Positions 1 through 11,040 of a stretch of DNA of 64,000 bases are shown piece by piece. The notes under the pieces are model-generated. The model saw only the letters and a list, made by a program, of their open reading frames with translations. It was not told the DNA's origin and did not search any database. The first letter of the stretch is position 1. The number at the start of each line of letters is the position of its first letter. Made by a program: the position numbers and the translations under genes. The stretch is from Symsagittifera roscoffensis (taxonomy: Eukaryota > Xenacoelomorpha > Acoela > Convolutidae): contig NC_087065.1 of assembly GCF_963678635.1 (NCBI RefSeq), positions 9,757,579 through 9,821,578 of the forward strand, written 5' to 3'.

Positions 1-142
1 GTGTGCTCTCCGACTCCACACGTCAGGTCGAGACAACTACTTCCAACTTCATCACTGATCCCAGCTTACTCATCGCCTCACCCCACTCTTTGCTCTGAGG
101 ATCGCCTCACCCCACTCTTTACTCTCCAATCAGCTTGTGTAT

Positions 143-1497
143 TTAATTCAGAGTTCCCAAGTCTTCATCCTTCGTCGATGCCAGCCTCACTCGCTCCGTG
201 ACCTCTTCAATTAAGCATGCGTGGGGATGTGGGCACCAGGAAGGTCTCAGCAACTTCCAAACCGTTCCTAAATTCGTAATCAGCATGCCGTTCCCATTCC
301 CCATTTTCAATTCTACTCTCCTGCTCGAGCGCGGTACGCTAATCACATTTGGCATCCTCTCAAGTATCAGGCCTAGGCTCGGTTTTTCTCGTTCCACTGA
401 ATCAATCTCGATTATCTTCTCTGTCCAAAACTTTAACAGCTCCGTCACTTCGTGATTCCTGTGAGCGCTCCCTGCCTCTGAATCCAAGAAGGGTTGTACG
501 CTATCCCCATTACTCCAGACACATATTGGTATTCTCCCCGTTTGTTGGGTTTAGAGTAATCTTCAGCCGAGGCCAAGTTACGATGCACATCATGTCCCTC
601 TTCGAATTTCTTGTTGTAGAATCTTCGTATTTCGTCAATTTTCCCATGATTCTCTAGAGATTGCCTGGAGTCATCTTCGTTTTTGATCCCCGTGTTCTGG
701 TACACGTTCAGTATGACCGTGGAGACTCTCTTTTCCATAGTTTTGCTCCCCATGGCCTTCTGATGACACACTTGGACGGTACTGTTGGTCTTCACTGACA
801 TTATCCACCTCAAGAAACAAGTGGCATCTTTTCTTCTCGCTAGACTCAAACCGGAGTTATCTCTGGCGATATGCTGTACCAGCATCTGATAAACCTCTAG
901 ACTCTTGTTGCCCTGAACTTATCGTGTGAGATCAATACTCCTAGTTCTATTCCCACTAGGCTCCATGCGAACGTCAGCTGGCCCGCTGTTCTAACGAAGG
1001 GATTTGCCATCAATGGCAACGCGGACGAGGGTGTCCTCATCGCCTCTTCGAAGTAATCCCGCAGCAAGTTCTGCCAAGTTCGTTTCAGCTGGCTTCCCAA
1101 TTCCAACTTGTTTATCTTGGCTTTTGTTGGGTAGCCCAATTGCGACGCTTGCGGGACACTCCACGATCGAGCTTCTTCAGACAGTCCTCCAGTTCCTTCA
1201 TTGTCTCCAGAGCCACCCACCAAGTTCGAGCCGGATTCTTTGTCGCATTCTTATCAAGAGGATCGCTGGCCACTTGTTTCCCAAAAGCCTGATGCTCGCT
1301 CGAGATCTATTCTTTGCCAACATATACTTCCCACGTTTTCCTTTCGTCGAACCCCTTTTCGTGTTCGCCTTCTGAGGTCTGAAGTCTTCTTCCGTCGCCA
1401 GACTCGTCGAGACCTCTATCTCTTTCAACACCTCGGCCAGCCTCCTTGGTTCGAAGTTGCCCTTGTAGGCCGTTTTCTTCCACCGCGCTAGAACCAT
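143..1497 (-). pseudogene. ORF-X distal part, unrecognised fragments
   Basis: Overlapping minus-strand fragments (1497-1198, 1223-897, 885-445, 487-143) in different frames look like the broken far end of ORF-X. They are basic and charged, with no recognised domain. The frames succeed one another with small overlaps, as expected from a single reading frame broken by indels. No second copy exists in the window for comparison, so boundaries are uncertain, and the gene may continue past position 1. Confidence 0.4.
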
Positions 1498-1747
1498 GGG
1501 AGCTGTCTACCTCAGATTCTTCTCAGAGACCGCATCCGCCGAGGGCCTATTCAACTCTTGCACCTCCGTTTTCCTCTTTCGAGACCTCACACTTTTGCTT
1601 GGGGGCGTCGTCACTACCATATGTGATTCGACCTCTTTGTCCCAGTCCAGCCCTTCCGACTCTTGCCTCCCCCTTCTCGAGCCTTAAGGATATTAATATC
1701 TTTAACCATATTACTAGTCTTAACTTTATCCTCCCTTTCAACCTTAA

Positions 1748-2488
1748 TCATTTTATCGTCAGTTTTTTTTGTTTCAGAGTAGAATTGTCTTTACATGCGT
1801 CACCTTTGGTCTTCCGCTTTTCTTCCCTCAGCTTGATTATCCTGCTCAACAGCTCTTCTCTTGCTTTCTCATCCAGTCCGGTACCCATCAGGACAGGTTC
1901 CGAGAACTTCACCACCATGTTCCATAACTCCTCTTTGAAGTCTTCCAGTGTAGTCTCGCTCTTCACTTTCTGATCGAACTCGCTCAAGAATTCTTGACAC
2001 GCTTTCTCATCCAGAGTGACCAAAAACATCCACTTGTTGCCTTCAAAAGCGTTCTTCTTGCTTTCCTCAGCGCTCAAAAGCTTCATCCCCATGTTGGAAG
2101 TCTCGCTCATCAAGGGCAATTCCAGCTCTTTGCGAGGGGATGATGTCAGGGGTGGTGTGGCTGTGTTCGCCCAATCGTCTCCACTCAAGTCCTGCAGCAG
2201 TTCCTGTGTGGTGAAATCCCTCTCAGCTGGTTTCTGCTCAGGCGTATTCCCCACCCCCATTTCTTCTCCTGTTTCACTGAGAGTCTCATCCATGTTCTCC
2301 CCTTCTTCTGATTCAGCTCGCCTTCTCTCAATTGCGTCTCTAAACCTAATTTCCACGGGACCGCTTCTCTTGTCTCCAGGGGTGCCCACTGATAGGGGTG
2401 GGGGCGTAGCTGGGTCCTGGTTCTTGTATTCCGTGAGGGCTACATATAAGGGGCCTTCCGCACTTAGCTCCTTTTCCTCTTGATTCAT
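1748..2488 (-). pseudogene. ORF-X fragment, acidic low-complexity segment
   Basis: A 246-residue open stretch rich in Glu, Lys, Ser and Pro. The first half looks disordered (Pro/Thr/Glu-rich). The second half has amphipathic stretches (around LDEKACQEFLSEF and LDEKAREELLSRI) that look like an internal pair of helical repeats. The family is not recognised. It lies between unknown ORF-X fragments in the same orientation and is best read as part of the same long protein. Confidence 0.45.
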
Positions 2489-2645
2489 CTCCAGTTGCTC
2501 CAGCCTGTAGGGTGCTCAATTTTTCCTCGTGGCGAACTTCATTTCATCTTTCAAGGCTATGTGTCCTTCCTCCACAATCATTCTTCCATCGTTCCAAACC
2601 GGCAGCATATTCTCCGGCCTAGCCTGTTCAAGAATCCTCAAGATA

Positions 2646-4318
2646 TCACCAACCTCGAACTTCGGGGCATCGAAAGCTCATCCTCTTCGCTTGGGTCGTC
2701 CACGAGTTTATTTTGATGTCACACGTGTGAAAATAAACTGCGGCTCTGTACCCAATGAACAAGGGATCCCAACCGTCCGTGAATTCCTTCTGTTGCGCGT
2801 GTAGGGATGGGACCACCAACGGGCTAATCATTCCCAGTGTCATTCTTCTGACTATCGTGAACTCTGGGACAGTGGTGGACAGAACCTCACGCTCAAGTAT
2901 CATCTCTAGCTCTCTCTTCACCAGGTCAAAACTTCCTTTCCATGCCGGGATTCTCAAAATCTCTTGCTTATCCGCTGTCAGGGGATTCAAATTCCAGAAT
3001 TTGGGGTAGACCTCTATGGGGCCCTCACGTCCCCCCCCCCCATTCTGCACTGTAACTGTCCCCGGAAGTTAAACACCATCAGCTCGGAATCCTTCACTTT
3101 CCCGAAGAGCACTGTGTCGCTCATCCGTGCCCTAAATTCCTCCTGTCTGTACCAGTTTAGCGCTGTTCCGTCTAGCACACTTATTAAGCTCACGTGTGCC
3201 ACTGAGTTTTCGGTACGCCGCCACAAGCGGGTCAGGAAAGGCGTATGTCACTGCCGGCCCATAGATGCAGGTCACTACCTCACCAAGTCCTCTGATCATC
3301 CCTAGTGGGTCAGATCTCATGGCTAGACACAGATCCGTCAAGAGAGGCATGCCTCCATTCGCCTCCTTTAATTCCTCCTTCGTCTTAGGATTCTTCTCTT
3401 CGCCTGTCAGGTATCGATTCTGCATCAAGAGGTACTCCACCAACAGCGTCTTCAGTCCGGCCGTGCACTTGTACGAGTAGGTTTCCGCGTTGGGATGAGT
3501 CTTCCCCATCGACAGAGGCTCTCCATATTTCATCAATCGATGAAATGCAGTCAGTCTCCGTGGGTCAAGAGTACTAGTGTCAAATATCCGTCAATTCGTA
3601 GTGTTTCCACCCCTCTACTGAACATGTAAGCCGGACGCATGTTGAATAAATACCTGGGGTAGACCAAAAATAGGGCCAACAAGATTTATGGCGTGTTCAC
3701 CAGTTCCTGCACGAACGCGTCGAAGATGGTATCTTTCGCATAGAACACTCTAGCCATGTACCTCTTCTCCCAACAAGGGCTCAAGAACCTTAAGATCTCG
3801 TGATCTTTTCTCGTCTTCAGATCACCCTTCGCGTGTTCCCTCCAGAATCCCCTAACGGTGACTTCATTCGCCGCTGTGACAAATCTTCCTAATGTCATGT
3901 CCCTGCTCTCTGCCACTTCCAGTTGCCCCTCAACAAACTCCCATATCTGCTTGATGAGGAATGGTGCACTCTCCCGCGTCTTGTCCGTGGCATTCTCAAG
4001 CCTTGGTGTCAGGAACGGCCACCTGTCTCTCTCTTGCGTCAGACGGTATGCCATCGCTTCCAATTATTTCTCGGCCGCAGCCACGTTCTTTCTCTCGTTG
4101 TTCGGTCCCCTCGCCTTGCTGGTGGAGCTCGTGATTGTCAAATCCATGCCTCGAAACCATAGACTTGCTGTCAAGTAGTTTATTGTCGGGTGATCGTCCC
4201 TGATTTCTGGATTGAATTTCAACTGCCGAGCTAGGTTCGAGATCTCAAGCAATAGGACCTCGTCCAGTACTATGACGATATCCGCCAGCTCATAGAATCC
4301 CCTTGAGGCATGAGACAC
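2646..4318 (-). pseudogene. ORF-X fragments of unknown function
   Basis: Successive minus-strand fragments (4318-4064, 4063-3686, 3536-3132, 3226-3014, 3050-2646) follow each other with stops or frame changes between them. 4318-4064 and 4063-3686 are in the same frame, separated by one stop codon. Composition is that of a folded protein (regular Trp, Tyr, hydrophobic spacing; for example FWNLNPLT and WDPLFIGYRAAVYF), not random translation. No known domain was recognised. A gap at 3537-3685 lacks a long ORF. These appear to be one decayed gene continuing ORF-X past the SGNH-like region. Confidence 0.5.
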
Positions 4319-4324
4319 ATCAGC

Positions 4325-4675
4325 TCATGCCGCCGCCGCTATCAAGATCAACATGGCATACACGAACTGTAAAGCGGGTGGCATACTCGCGTAGCCCGGG
4401 GACGTCGTGAATACCACCCTTGTCCTGGGTCCAAATCTAGAAACCACCGATTCCTGCACCTCACTCATTGCAGCGAACAACGTCTGGATCGCCTCCCAGA
4501 TCTTCTTAGGCGTTGGCGCCTCCCCTTTCAGGTGCTCTTGTAGTCCTGCCGCATGCAAGTGATCGTTCAATCCTGCAAATAACAGTAGCTCCGGCTCGCA
4601 GGGCATCTCCGATTTGATCGCTACCACCAGGGTCAGCATCTGATTTAACTCAGACGCACCAATCAGCAAATACAC
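4325..4675 (-). pseudogene. ORF-X segment, possible second SGNH-like fold
   Basis: A 116-residue open stretch. The motif LLFAGLNDHLHAAG resembles SGNH-hydrolase block III (G-x-N-D) after a hydrophobic strand, and a second hydrophobic strand (RVVFTTSPGYASM) follows. The nucleophile Ser block would have to lie in the degenerate stretch 4676-4830, where none was found. Assignment to SGNH is therefore only a possibility. It lies directly downstream of the conserved segment at 5186-4833 and is followed in frame, after a stop, by the 4318 fragment. Confidence 0.4.
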
Positions 4676-4832
4676 TAAGGTTTCCGGCCAAAACAGTTTC
4701 GGGGATGTCCATCAAAATCCGAGCCCGCCACGATGATTACTCTTGCCGCTCCCGGGTCTGATCGATCATACACTGCCAATGTTTTTGCCAACTGTGAGCT
4801 CCCGCAGGGCTTACCATATCTCGGATTATCGG

Positions 4833-5186
4833 CTAACTTGGAACCCTCGTCATGTCTCCCGGCTCAAGCAGCTTCTCTACCACTCTTAATTGTGCGGGAG
4901 TTGCCACCCTGATTCGGGCTATACTTGTTCGATGTTTGGGAGGTTCCACTATGAGTCCCGGACTTCCCAGCTGCTTGAGTGGCCTGTAGTTGATTGGTCC
5001 CATCACTGACTTCAGCGGGATCCCAGTTAGGTCTGCTGACTCCATTGTCCTCGCTCTTGAGAAGTGTGCCTCGTGGGCCTTCAAGCAATCTATACAGTGG
5101 TGTCGACTCAAGTCCTCGTGTGACACATCCTTGAGCCCCAAGACTTCCGCCAAATCCTGTCTGCCTTCCAAATCCTCCAGGTCCAA
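4833..5186 (-). pseudogene. ORF-X conserved segment, unknown
   Basis: A 117-residue open stretch containing H-C-I-D-C-L-K-A-H (a possible Cys/His metal-binding cluster) followed by a well-ordered segment with MGPINYRPLKQLG and RIRVATPAQLRVVEKLLEPG. It reads as a real, slowly decaying coding region between the SGNH-like domain (right) and the 4325-4675 fragment (left). No function is assigned. Confidence 0.5.
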
Positions 5187-5260
5187 CTCTTTTACTCTCT
5201 CCGATTATCGCGTCTTACTCGCCTCTGCCGGTCTCTCCATCTTCTTGTTGTCCACCACCA

Positions 5261-6468
5261 CTACCGAAGACACCAACGAACTCTGGGGCTTGGATGACTC
5301 CGCCTCTTCGGCCTCCATTGGTGTGGACCATGGCTGTCTGGTCCGGCTGCTCCTCGAACTGTCTCTTGAATCAACTCTCGCTCCCAGGCGGCTGGATAGG
5401 GGTATATGTGCAAAGAAAGGAGGTATCGGGGTGGACCAAAGGTAAACTGGGCCGTTTCCAGCATGTCCGACTCTAGCAGGTTTAGGTTTCTATGGAAGAC
5501 ACCATTCAGCCACTCCATTCCCTTGGGCGTATCAAAGTGGATGCCATCCGAGGATGCATCGAGCGGAAGGGAGCGTTTCATCAGGTCGGCCACATCTAGC
5601 AACCTCACGGGAAGCACGCTTCTTTGCTGAATCTGCCTGGTTTCTTCGTTGATATTTCGCACCTTCTCATTCATTTCCATCGCATGTTGGTCAAAATTCA
5701 TGTTGTATGGGACCGTACAGATGGTGAGTGTGGCGGGATCAAAACAAATCCTCAGCTCCTGAAGGATACAACTCATCTTCTCGTGCAACCTCATCACCTT
5801 CCTTGACTCTCCTCTAGACACGTCAATTGTCCCATCATCAGAGTGACCGTATACATCTTCACCATATCCAACATCTCCAGGGACGCCAACATCTGCTGCT
5901 TCGCAGCTCCAGAAAAAGTCAAGAATCCAACCTGCCAGTGTGACTGGATCCGCGACAGCCCCCGTATCAAGCTGTCCCCTATAATGAGGTGAACCGCACC
6001 CTTCGGTATCTTGGGCTGAGTGAAGTATTCAGCCCAGGCCGCGTCATAGAAACAGTCCCTCCTGGCCCGCTGTGCTGCCGTCCAGTCCATTCGGTTGTGC
6101 CTGTGGTATGCGCCATCCTTATTCTTCTTGTAGCTCGCGATTTGCACACTCCTAACTGGATGGTCCCTCCAAGTAGGAGGTCGCCCTTCCCCCAACGAAT
6201 CGTCACGGGCTTTCGACTGTAACCTATCCTGTAGTTCTTTGAGACGTGATGAGCTCGACCCGGCTTGGCTACTACTTGTGGTTGAACTAGGGGTATACCC
6301 TGGGAGCTTGACCTCCATCAATGGTCGAATCGATTGTGTATCCAGACTGTGCACAGAGGGCAACGGCTCGGGTGGTATCCATACCTCCAGCCCCTCATTC
6401 ATGTGCTCCGGGGCCGCCCGGTCTAAGTTGAACCGGCCGCTAGACCTAGGAACTTCGTCCACCCCCAT
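5261..6468 (-). pseudogene. ORF-X SGNH/GDSL hydrolase-like domain (unit C copy)
   Basis: Two overlapping minus-strand frames (6468-5794 and 5821-5261) together carry the blocks of an SGNH/GDSL hydrolase. Block I is in HLIIGDSLIRGLS with the nucleophile Ser. A block III-like GTIDV follows a hydrophobic strand; the usual Asn is Ile. The block V Asp-His pair is in DASSDGIHFDTPKG. A one-base frameshift sits right at block III, so one frame reads into MMGQLT and the other continues as SRGESRK. SGNH hydrolases are esterases/lipases, and SGNH-like domains are also known in ORF1 of some CR1/L2 LINEs. A disordered Ser-rich linker precedes the domain. The frameshift and the Asn loss indicate an inactive copy. 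Confidence 0.7.
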
Positions 6469-6475
6469 TCGCGAC

Positions 6476-7091
6476 TCAGGTCTCGATGCTCTGGCGGCTC
6501 ACTCTGTTGTCCGCATGATCTCTTTCGCATGATCTCTTTCGCATGATCTCTTTCCAGGTTTGCCTGGTCCCTCTCAGTTTCGCGCCATCCCTGTCAAGGT
6601 TCGCTTTGTCTCTTTCCCTCTGTGAACTCTCTAGTTCCCTCAAGCTACTGAGGTCCGGGTATGCTTCCTCTTTCTGTTGAGACCATAGACAACGGCCTGC
6701 TCGTGGATTGGGCCGCGAACCCCGCTGGCGGTCTGGAGGGGAGTGAAAATTCTCCCGCGCCATATTCCGTGTAATTGCTCAAGCCAGGATTTCTCGCCAA
6801 GTAGAATCCCCTCACGCCTCCATCCACATTCCAGGACAACCATCTGGTCTGCTCTCGATTGGATTTCCCCTCCGTCGTGTAGCCAACCATCAAAACAGCT
6901 TCTGTCGCTGATTCCCTGCTTTCACCCTGCGCCTCTAACTGCAGGATGGCGTTCAACATCGCCGCCAGCCTCTCATCGACTTGGGTGTAGTCCAGATCCC
7001 TCAAGCGTTTGTATAGTTCATCGAGCGTAGGTCTCTTGAGCGCTGCAGGCATAGATTTCCAAAAGCGATCCGCCATTGTCACAATCTCCAA
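6476..7091 (-). pseudogene. ORF-X N-terminal part with coiled coil (unit C copy)
   Basis: The frame at 7091-6645 starts with METs near MADRFW and contains a helical segment (TLDELYKRLRDLD). It then passes through a Gly/Pro-rich stretch into a highly charged coiled-coil region (RELESSQRERDKANLDRD, in the 6763-6476 frame). The frame changes twice between 6640 and 6770. A triplicated ATGATCTCTTTCGC unit at about 6518-6553 marks a local deletion/duplication compared with units A and B, where the coiled coil is longer. The arrangement of coiled coil, disordered linker and SGNH domain is the same in all three units. Confidence 0.55.
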
Positions 7092-7101
7092 ATGATCTCA
7101 C

Positions 7102-7200
7102 GTGTCAACCAACTTGAGAATTACCTTGCCAACCAACTTGAGAAAAACCTTACCATCCAACTTTAGAATTGCCTTACCAACCAACTTGGTACTTGAGAAA
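7102..7200. repeat. About 24-bp tandem repeat at ORF-X start (unit C)
   Basis: Four imperfect copies of a unit of the form CCAACTTGAGAATTACCTTG. The same array occurs at 14308-14403 and 17709-17804 at the equivalent place in units B and A. Confidence 0.75.
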
Positions 7201-7339
7201 TGTCTCCCTACAAATGCTGCGGATCTTGAACTTGTTCAAGACCTTCTTTTTCTTTTTCGGCCAGGTCGTCAACTCAATTTTGCAAATCAATCTGAAAATA
7301 AAATGCAGTTTTTAGACCGAGATGTCCTGTGCCATTATA

Positions 7340-7786
7340 TTAGTCTCTCAGCCTCGTCAGTGCCAACATCACGTGCTCGAGATCTATCGTGTTCCTTTCA
7401 TTGATCCTCGTTACCAAAAAGCACAGATATTTACCCGGGACTTGTGAAACTGATGGGGGAAGTGCAGCCATTCCTCCTAACCCCGGTCTCTGCCTGAATA
7501 GAAACTCCACGTTCTGATATTCTCTCTTGAAATCAGCCTCTAGTCTCGATTTGAAGGTCAAGTCAGCCGTTATACAATTCGCACTTGTCCTATCTGACAA
7601 AATGAATTCTCTGTTTGTGATCAGGATGTTCTCTGAATATTCATTGGGTATATCAAATTTAGTTTTGAAATTCCGTCCTATGGCAGGCTCATCCTCTTCC
7701 TCATACAGTTCCAGCCCGCTGGTATCTCTCACTTCTCTGAGTTTCTTTATCATCACATTTTCGGTGTGCGTAGGTCCTACCCACAC
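7340..7786 (-). pseudogene. Macro-domain-like ORF, TARG1/OARD1-like (unit C, C-terminus truncated)
   Basis: The ORF lies downstream of pol and upstream of ORF-X. Its pattern follows the macro fold of the TARG1/OARD1 branch. There is an N-terminal strand and a Cys-Ile-Thr strand end (SANCITAD), then the loop/helix DFKREYQNVEFL. Next come GLGGMAALPPS and the strand GKYLCFLVTRINERN, followed by a helix ending at LTRLRD. The homology is to general knowledge of the family; no search was run. The canonical Gly-rich loop (G-A-G-x-A) is replaced by a KSRLE-type sequence. This copy stops where it is joined to ORF-X and lacks the last third, including the second binding loop. The long N-terminal extension is unassigned. 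Confidence 0.6.
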
Positions 7787-7789
7787 TCC

Positions 7790-8060
7790 CCGGGCAAAAG
7801 TATTTATCGACGTCCCCGTCGATGATGCTGGGTCTAAATTATCTGGCGGTATCTCGAGCGGCCTGTCGGTTGCTGTTCAACCGAAGAGGGAATCTTTTGT
7901 TTTCACGTGTTTTTCTGCTGACATGTCGACCTGTTGGATGCTTTGCTATTCATCTCCTTTGCTCTTGACACCGCGCATCCATTCTAGTATCCTCAAGTTT
8001 GTGTTTTCCCTCCTTTCTATCTCACTCTGCTTCAGATCTGTTTCTTATTCTGGTGTGGAG
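7790..8060 (-). pseudogene. Linker between pol tail and macro ORF (unit C)
   Basis: Decayed coding sequence on the minus strand, recognisable by similarity to the plus-strand unit D at about 40020-40090: both carry a Leu-Arg-(Ile/Val)-Leu-Glu core in a charged helix. In unit A this part is deleted (pol tail and macro ORF adjoin near 18730). No domain is recognised. Confidence 0.4.
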
Positions 8061-8663
8061 TAGTCTTCCTGCGGGTAGTGCTCGCTGTAGTTGATGATTT
8101 GCCATTCATCGTCGACTACCAATTCGCCCACACTCAGTAACTCTTCGCTTAATTCGTCAGGCTGTATCTTGTCAATCAAGAAGTCATCCCTGTACCTATT
8201 GTACCTCATGCCTGTCCGTTTGCGATTGCCACTCCTTGTTCGTGCTGTTATCGGCAAGTCTGGTTCCGTCCATTTTGGCACCTCGCTCTGCTCTGGATCA
8301 TTCCAGTCTTCTTCCGCAAAGGATTGCGCATCTGAGTCTGCTTCTATCTTTTCATTATCGTCCATGCTCACGTCCTCGTTGCCATCATTCTTTTCTCTGG
8401 TGCCTTTTTCGTTCACTTCGCATGCTGGCTCTACCAAAATGTCCCTCTAGTCCCTCCATATTCTGCGGTACGCACCGGTCTTTTGGAGATGGGACTTTAG
8501 ATTTCAGATTTTCATAATGAACTGCTCGTCCCGTATTCAAGCAGTAGAAACGTCCCTGCTGGTGTACTTCCGTTATCATGAACGGTCCACGCCATTTCTT
8601 AAGTAGTTTCTCCGTCCCCTTGGGAGGTATGATGTTCTGGAACACCCAGACGTATTGGTCCAC
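8045..8663 (-). pseudogene. Integrase C-terminal SH3-like region and pol tail (unit C)
   Basis: The 8663-8385 frame holds the small beta-barrel typical of Ty3/Gypsy integrase C-termini (VWVFQN, KKWRGPFMITEVH, FYCLNTGRAVHYENLK). It is in frame with the integrase core but separated from it by a TAG at 8691-8693. A frame change near 8440 leads to the acidic tail (8437-8045), which includes ARTRSGNRKR, a motif common at the end of Gypsy polyproteins. The tail ends at a stop near 8045. Confidence 0.65.
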
Positions 8664-8690
8664 TACATACGGTTTCGCTTGAAGTATTCT

Positions 8691-9659
8691 CTAATCATAT
8701 TTCTTCCGCTGCCTCATTTGTGCTTGCGCCGTGTTCCTCCTGCAAAGCTCGTTTAGTTCCTGTTGTCTCTTGACCACTTCTTTCACATAAGTTTGAGGCG
8801 ACGTCTTTTTCCCTCCGTATTCTGGGTAAAAGAATGTTAGGGGCATTACTCTCTCCCTGCCCGTTAACATCATGAAGGGACTGATTCCTTTTGTCGAGTG
8901 TTGCGTTTTGTTGTACGCCCCTACCACTTGCGGCAGATGTTTATCTCAGTCTGTCATGTATCTCGAGCAATATCTCCTCAGCATGTTCACCAATGTTCTG
9001 TTCTGTCTCTCCACTAACCCGTTAGTCTGAGGATGGTTAGTCGTTGAGTGCTCTTGAGCAATGTGTGAACTCCTCATCAATTCTTTTGTCAGGTCACCCA
9101 CGAAGGCTTTCCCGTTGTCCGACTGGAATGTCATCGGACAACCATATCGTGATATCCAATGTGTTATCAGGTGGTCACAAGTCTCCTCCGCTGAGGCTGT
9201 CTGACAGGGTACCGCTTCTGTCAACTTCGTAAAGTGGTCTACTATGACAAGTATTTGGTTGTATCCCGACTCCGTCATGCAGATCCGTGTGGTGGTCTTC
9301 TGGTGGTCTATCTGCACAACCTCGTTGAATTCCGAGCTCTCAACGGACTTGAGTGGGAACTTCATCTTCCGTGGGTCTTTCACCTGTAGGCATGCCAGAC
9401 ACGCGTTCATCCATCTTTCGCAAGCCTTCCTTAATCCCGGTCAATCAAACCTGTGTAGTATTCTCTGTTGGACCTTGTCTATCCCCTGGTGCCCCATTTG
9501 ATCATGCGATCTGAACAACACTTCAGTCTGGTATAACTGTGGTAGTATGATGAGGTTATGCTTGCGTAGTATCTTCTCCGCATCCTTTCTCCTGCATGCT
9601 ACCACCCAATCAGCTGTGTGATAGAGTAAATCTTTTCTCTCCTTGTAGAACTGGCTCAT
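8691..9659 (-). pseudogene. Integrase core (unit C)
   Basis: Fragments 9659-9441, 9410-8946 and 8927-8691 make up an integrase with an N-terminal HHCC zinc domain (GHQGIDKVQQR; the Cys pair CLAC is intact here) and the DDE core: Asp in VVQIDHQK, Asp in FQSDNGKAF and Glu in LVERQNRTL. It catalyses cDNA insertion in LTR retrotransposons. Stops break the frame at 9441, 8946 and 8691. The Cys pair is CLAS in units A and B, so unit C is the more ancestral at this site. Confidence 0.85.
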
Positions 9660-9801
9660 GATCTTCTAGCTGTCTTCTTCCAGATCCCCTTTCTCTTTGG
9701 CTCCCGTCCAAATCCATTTGGAGAGGTTGCTTGTCATCTTGTCATTCTTTTGGGCTCTTCTGCTGCATTGTTCCACGTGAATTTCTTGCCTTTGTGCCTC
9801 A

Positions 9802-10461
9802 TTAGTTGTTGCATCGGGTATACTTTGTCCGCATAGCCCTTAATAAAATCCCTGTAATATTCGCAAAACCCAAGAAGCTCATCAGTTGATGTTCCGTTTT
9901 TGGCGATTTCCAGGTCAAAACCGCTTCTACTGCATCTGGGTCTGGTCTGATGCCATGTCTATCCACCATGCTCCCCAGGTATTTAATCGAGTCCTTGAGT
10001 CTTTCGCACTTCGATGGTTTGAATTTTAGTCCCGATCTCTTCATGCAGGCGAACACCTCGTCTAGTCGCTCGATGTGGTCTTCTAGTGTTGGTGTCGCTA
10101 TTACCACTTCGGCCACGTAGCATATTACCAGGTTGCCGTATTTCTTCGTTACACCTATCAATGCGTGCGCCATCAATCGTTGAAACGTAGCCGTGGCGTT
10201 GCAAAGACCAAAGGGAATCCTTATCCATTGAAATTGCCCCAGCTCGCAGGCAAACTCTGTTTTGTCCCTGTCTTGCTTCCTCAGTGGGACCTGCCAAAAA
10301 ACTGATCCTAAATCAAGAGTCGTGAAAAATTTTGCGTCCCCTAACTTCGAGAAGCTCTCATCAATTCTAGGTATGGGATAGGCATCCTTCACCGTGACGG
10401 AGTTCAAATATCGAACGTCACAACAAAACCTTAATTGGTCGCCTTTCATCTTAGCCATCAC
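9802..10461 (-). pseudogene. Reverse transcriptase (unit C), catalytic YVDD changed to YVAE
   Basis: Typical Ty3/Gypsy RT blocks are visible: KDAYPIPRID, FTTLDLGSVFWQVPL, PFGLCNATATFQRLM, the catalytic box, ERLDEVF, and KCERLKDSIKYLGSMVD. The catalytic box at 10108-10119 reads Tyr-Val-Ala-Glu instead of Tyr-Val-Asp-Asp, so both metal-binding Asp residues are lost. A frame change at 9865-9871 puts the connection region (CEYYRDFIKGYA) in the -1 frame. No RNase H follows; the sequence passes almost directly to the integrase region. The upstream frame is broken by a TAG near 10474. Confidence 0.9.
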
Positions 10462-10512
10462 TACTCCACACGCCTACGGTGATTTGGATGGTTCTATCAT
10501 ACCATACTCTAG

Positions 10513-11040
10513 TCAGGTTTCTATCTCTTTTCTACATGCATCCGATTTGTGTGGGGTCATACGCCTCGCCCCCTTCCTGTGCGGTACCGCTGACTCTTCA
10601 AGCTCTATTTCATGTTCAACAAAATTACAACATCCAATGTCTCCCTTATGTTTGGAAAAAACCTCCTCATTCCGCTCTAGTACGTCCTTGATGGCTTCGA
10701 GTTGTTCGTCCGTTAACTTGCCCCTCAATTGCTGTATTTCTGGTAAAAACCGGTTTATCCATTTCTATTTCCTCTAGTCTAGTGTGGGTCTTTCCGGGAA
10801 ATTCGAACAGCTCGAAAGTCCATCGACTGTCTCTGACTTAAGTGATTTCACAAGACCTGACGTATCTTTTATTTTCTTCAATCTTCTCAAGATACAAATC
10901 TTGTCCCTATGATTGGGACAATCAAGAACTTCATTCTCTTTTACATTTTCAGTCATTTCGTATCGAGTTTTCACGGGTGAAGCGTATCCCAGTTTTCTTC
11001 CCCTCTGGATTGTGATGGGTATATCAAGAGTATTTAACAA
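10513..11040 (-). pseudogene. Pol region between protease and RT (unit C)
   Basis: Fragments 11040-10774 and 10728-10513 are nearly identical to 21710-21183 of unit A. They carry the pre-RT segment with the helix LTDEQLEAIKDVLERNEEVFS and the motif HEIELEESAVPH. Such a segment usually precedes the RT palm in Gypsy elements. The two frames are in phase and separated by a stop. Confidence 0.7.

Noticed and set aside
9802-10461. A reassigned genetic code explaining in-frame stops
   Set aside because: All three stop codons occur inside frames, frameshifts are also common, and the host genes in the window read normally with the standard code.
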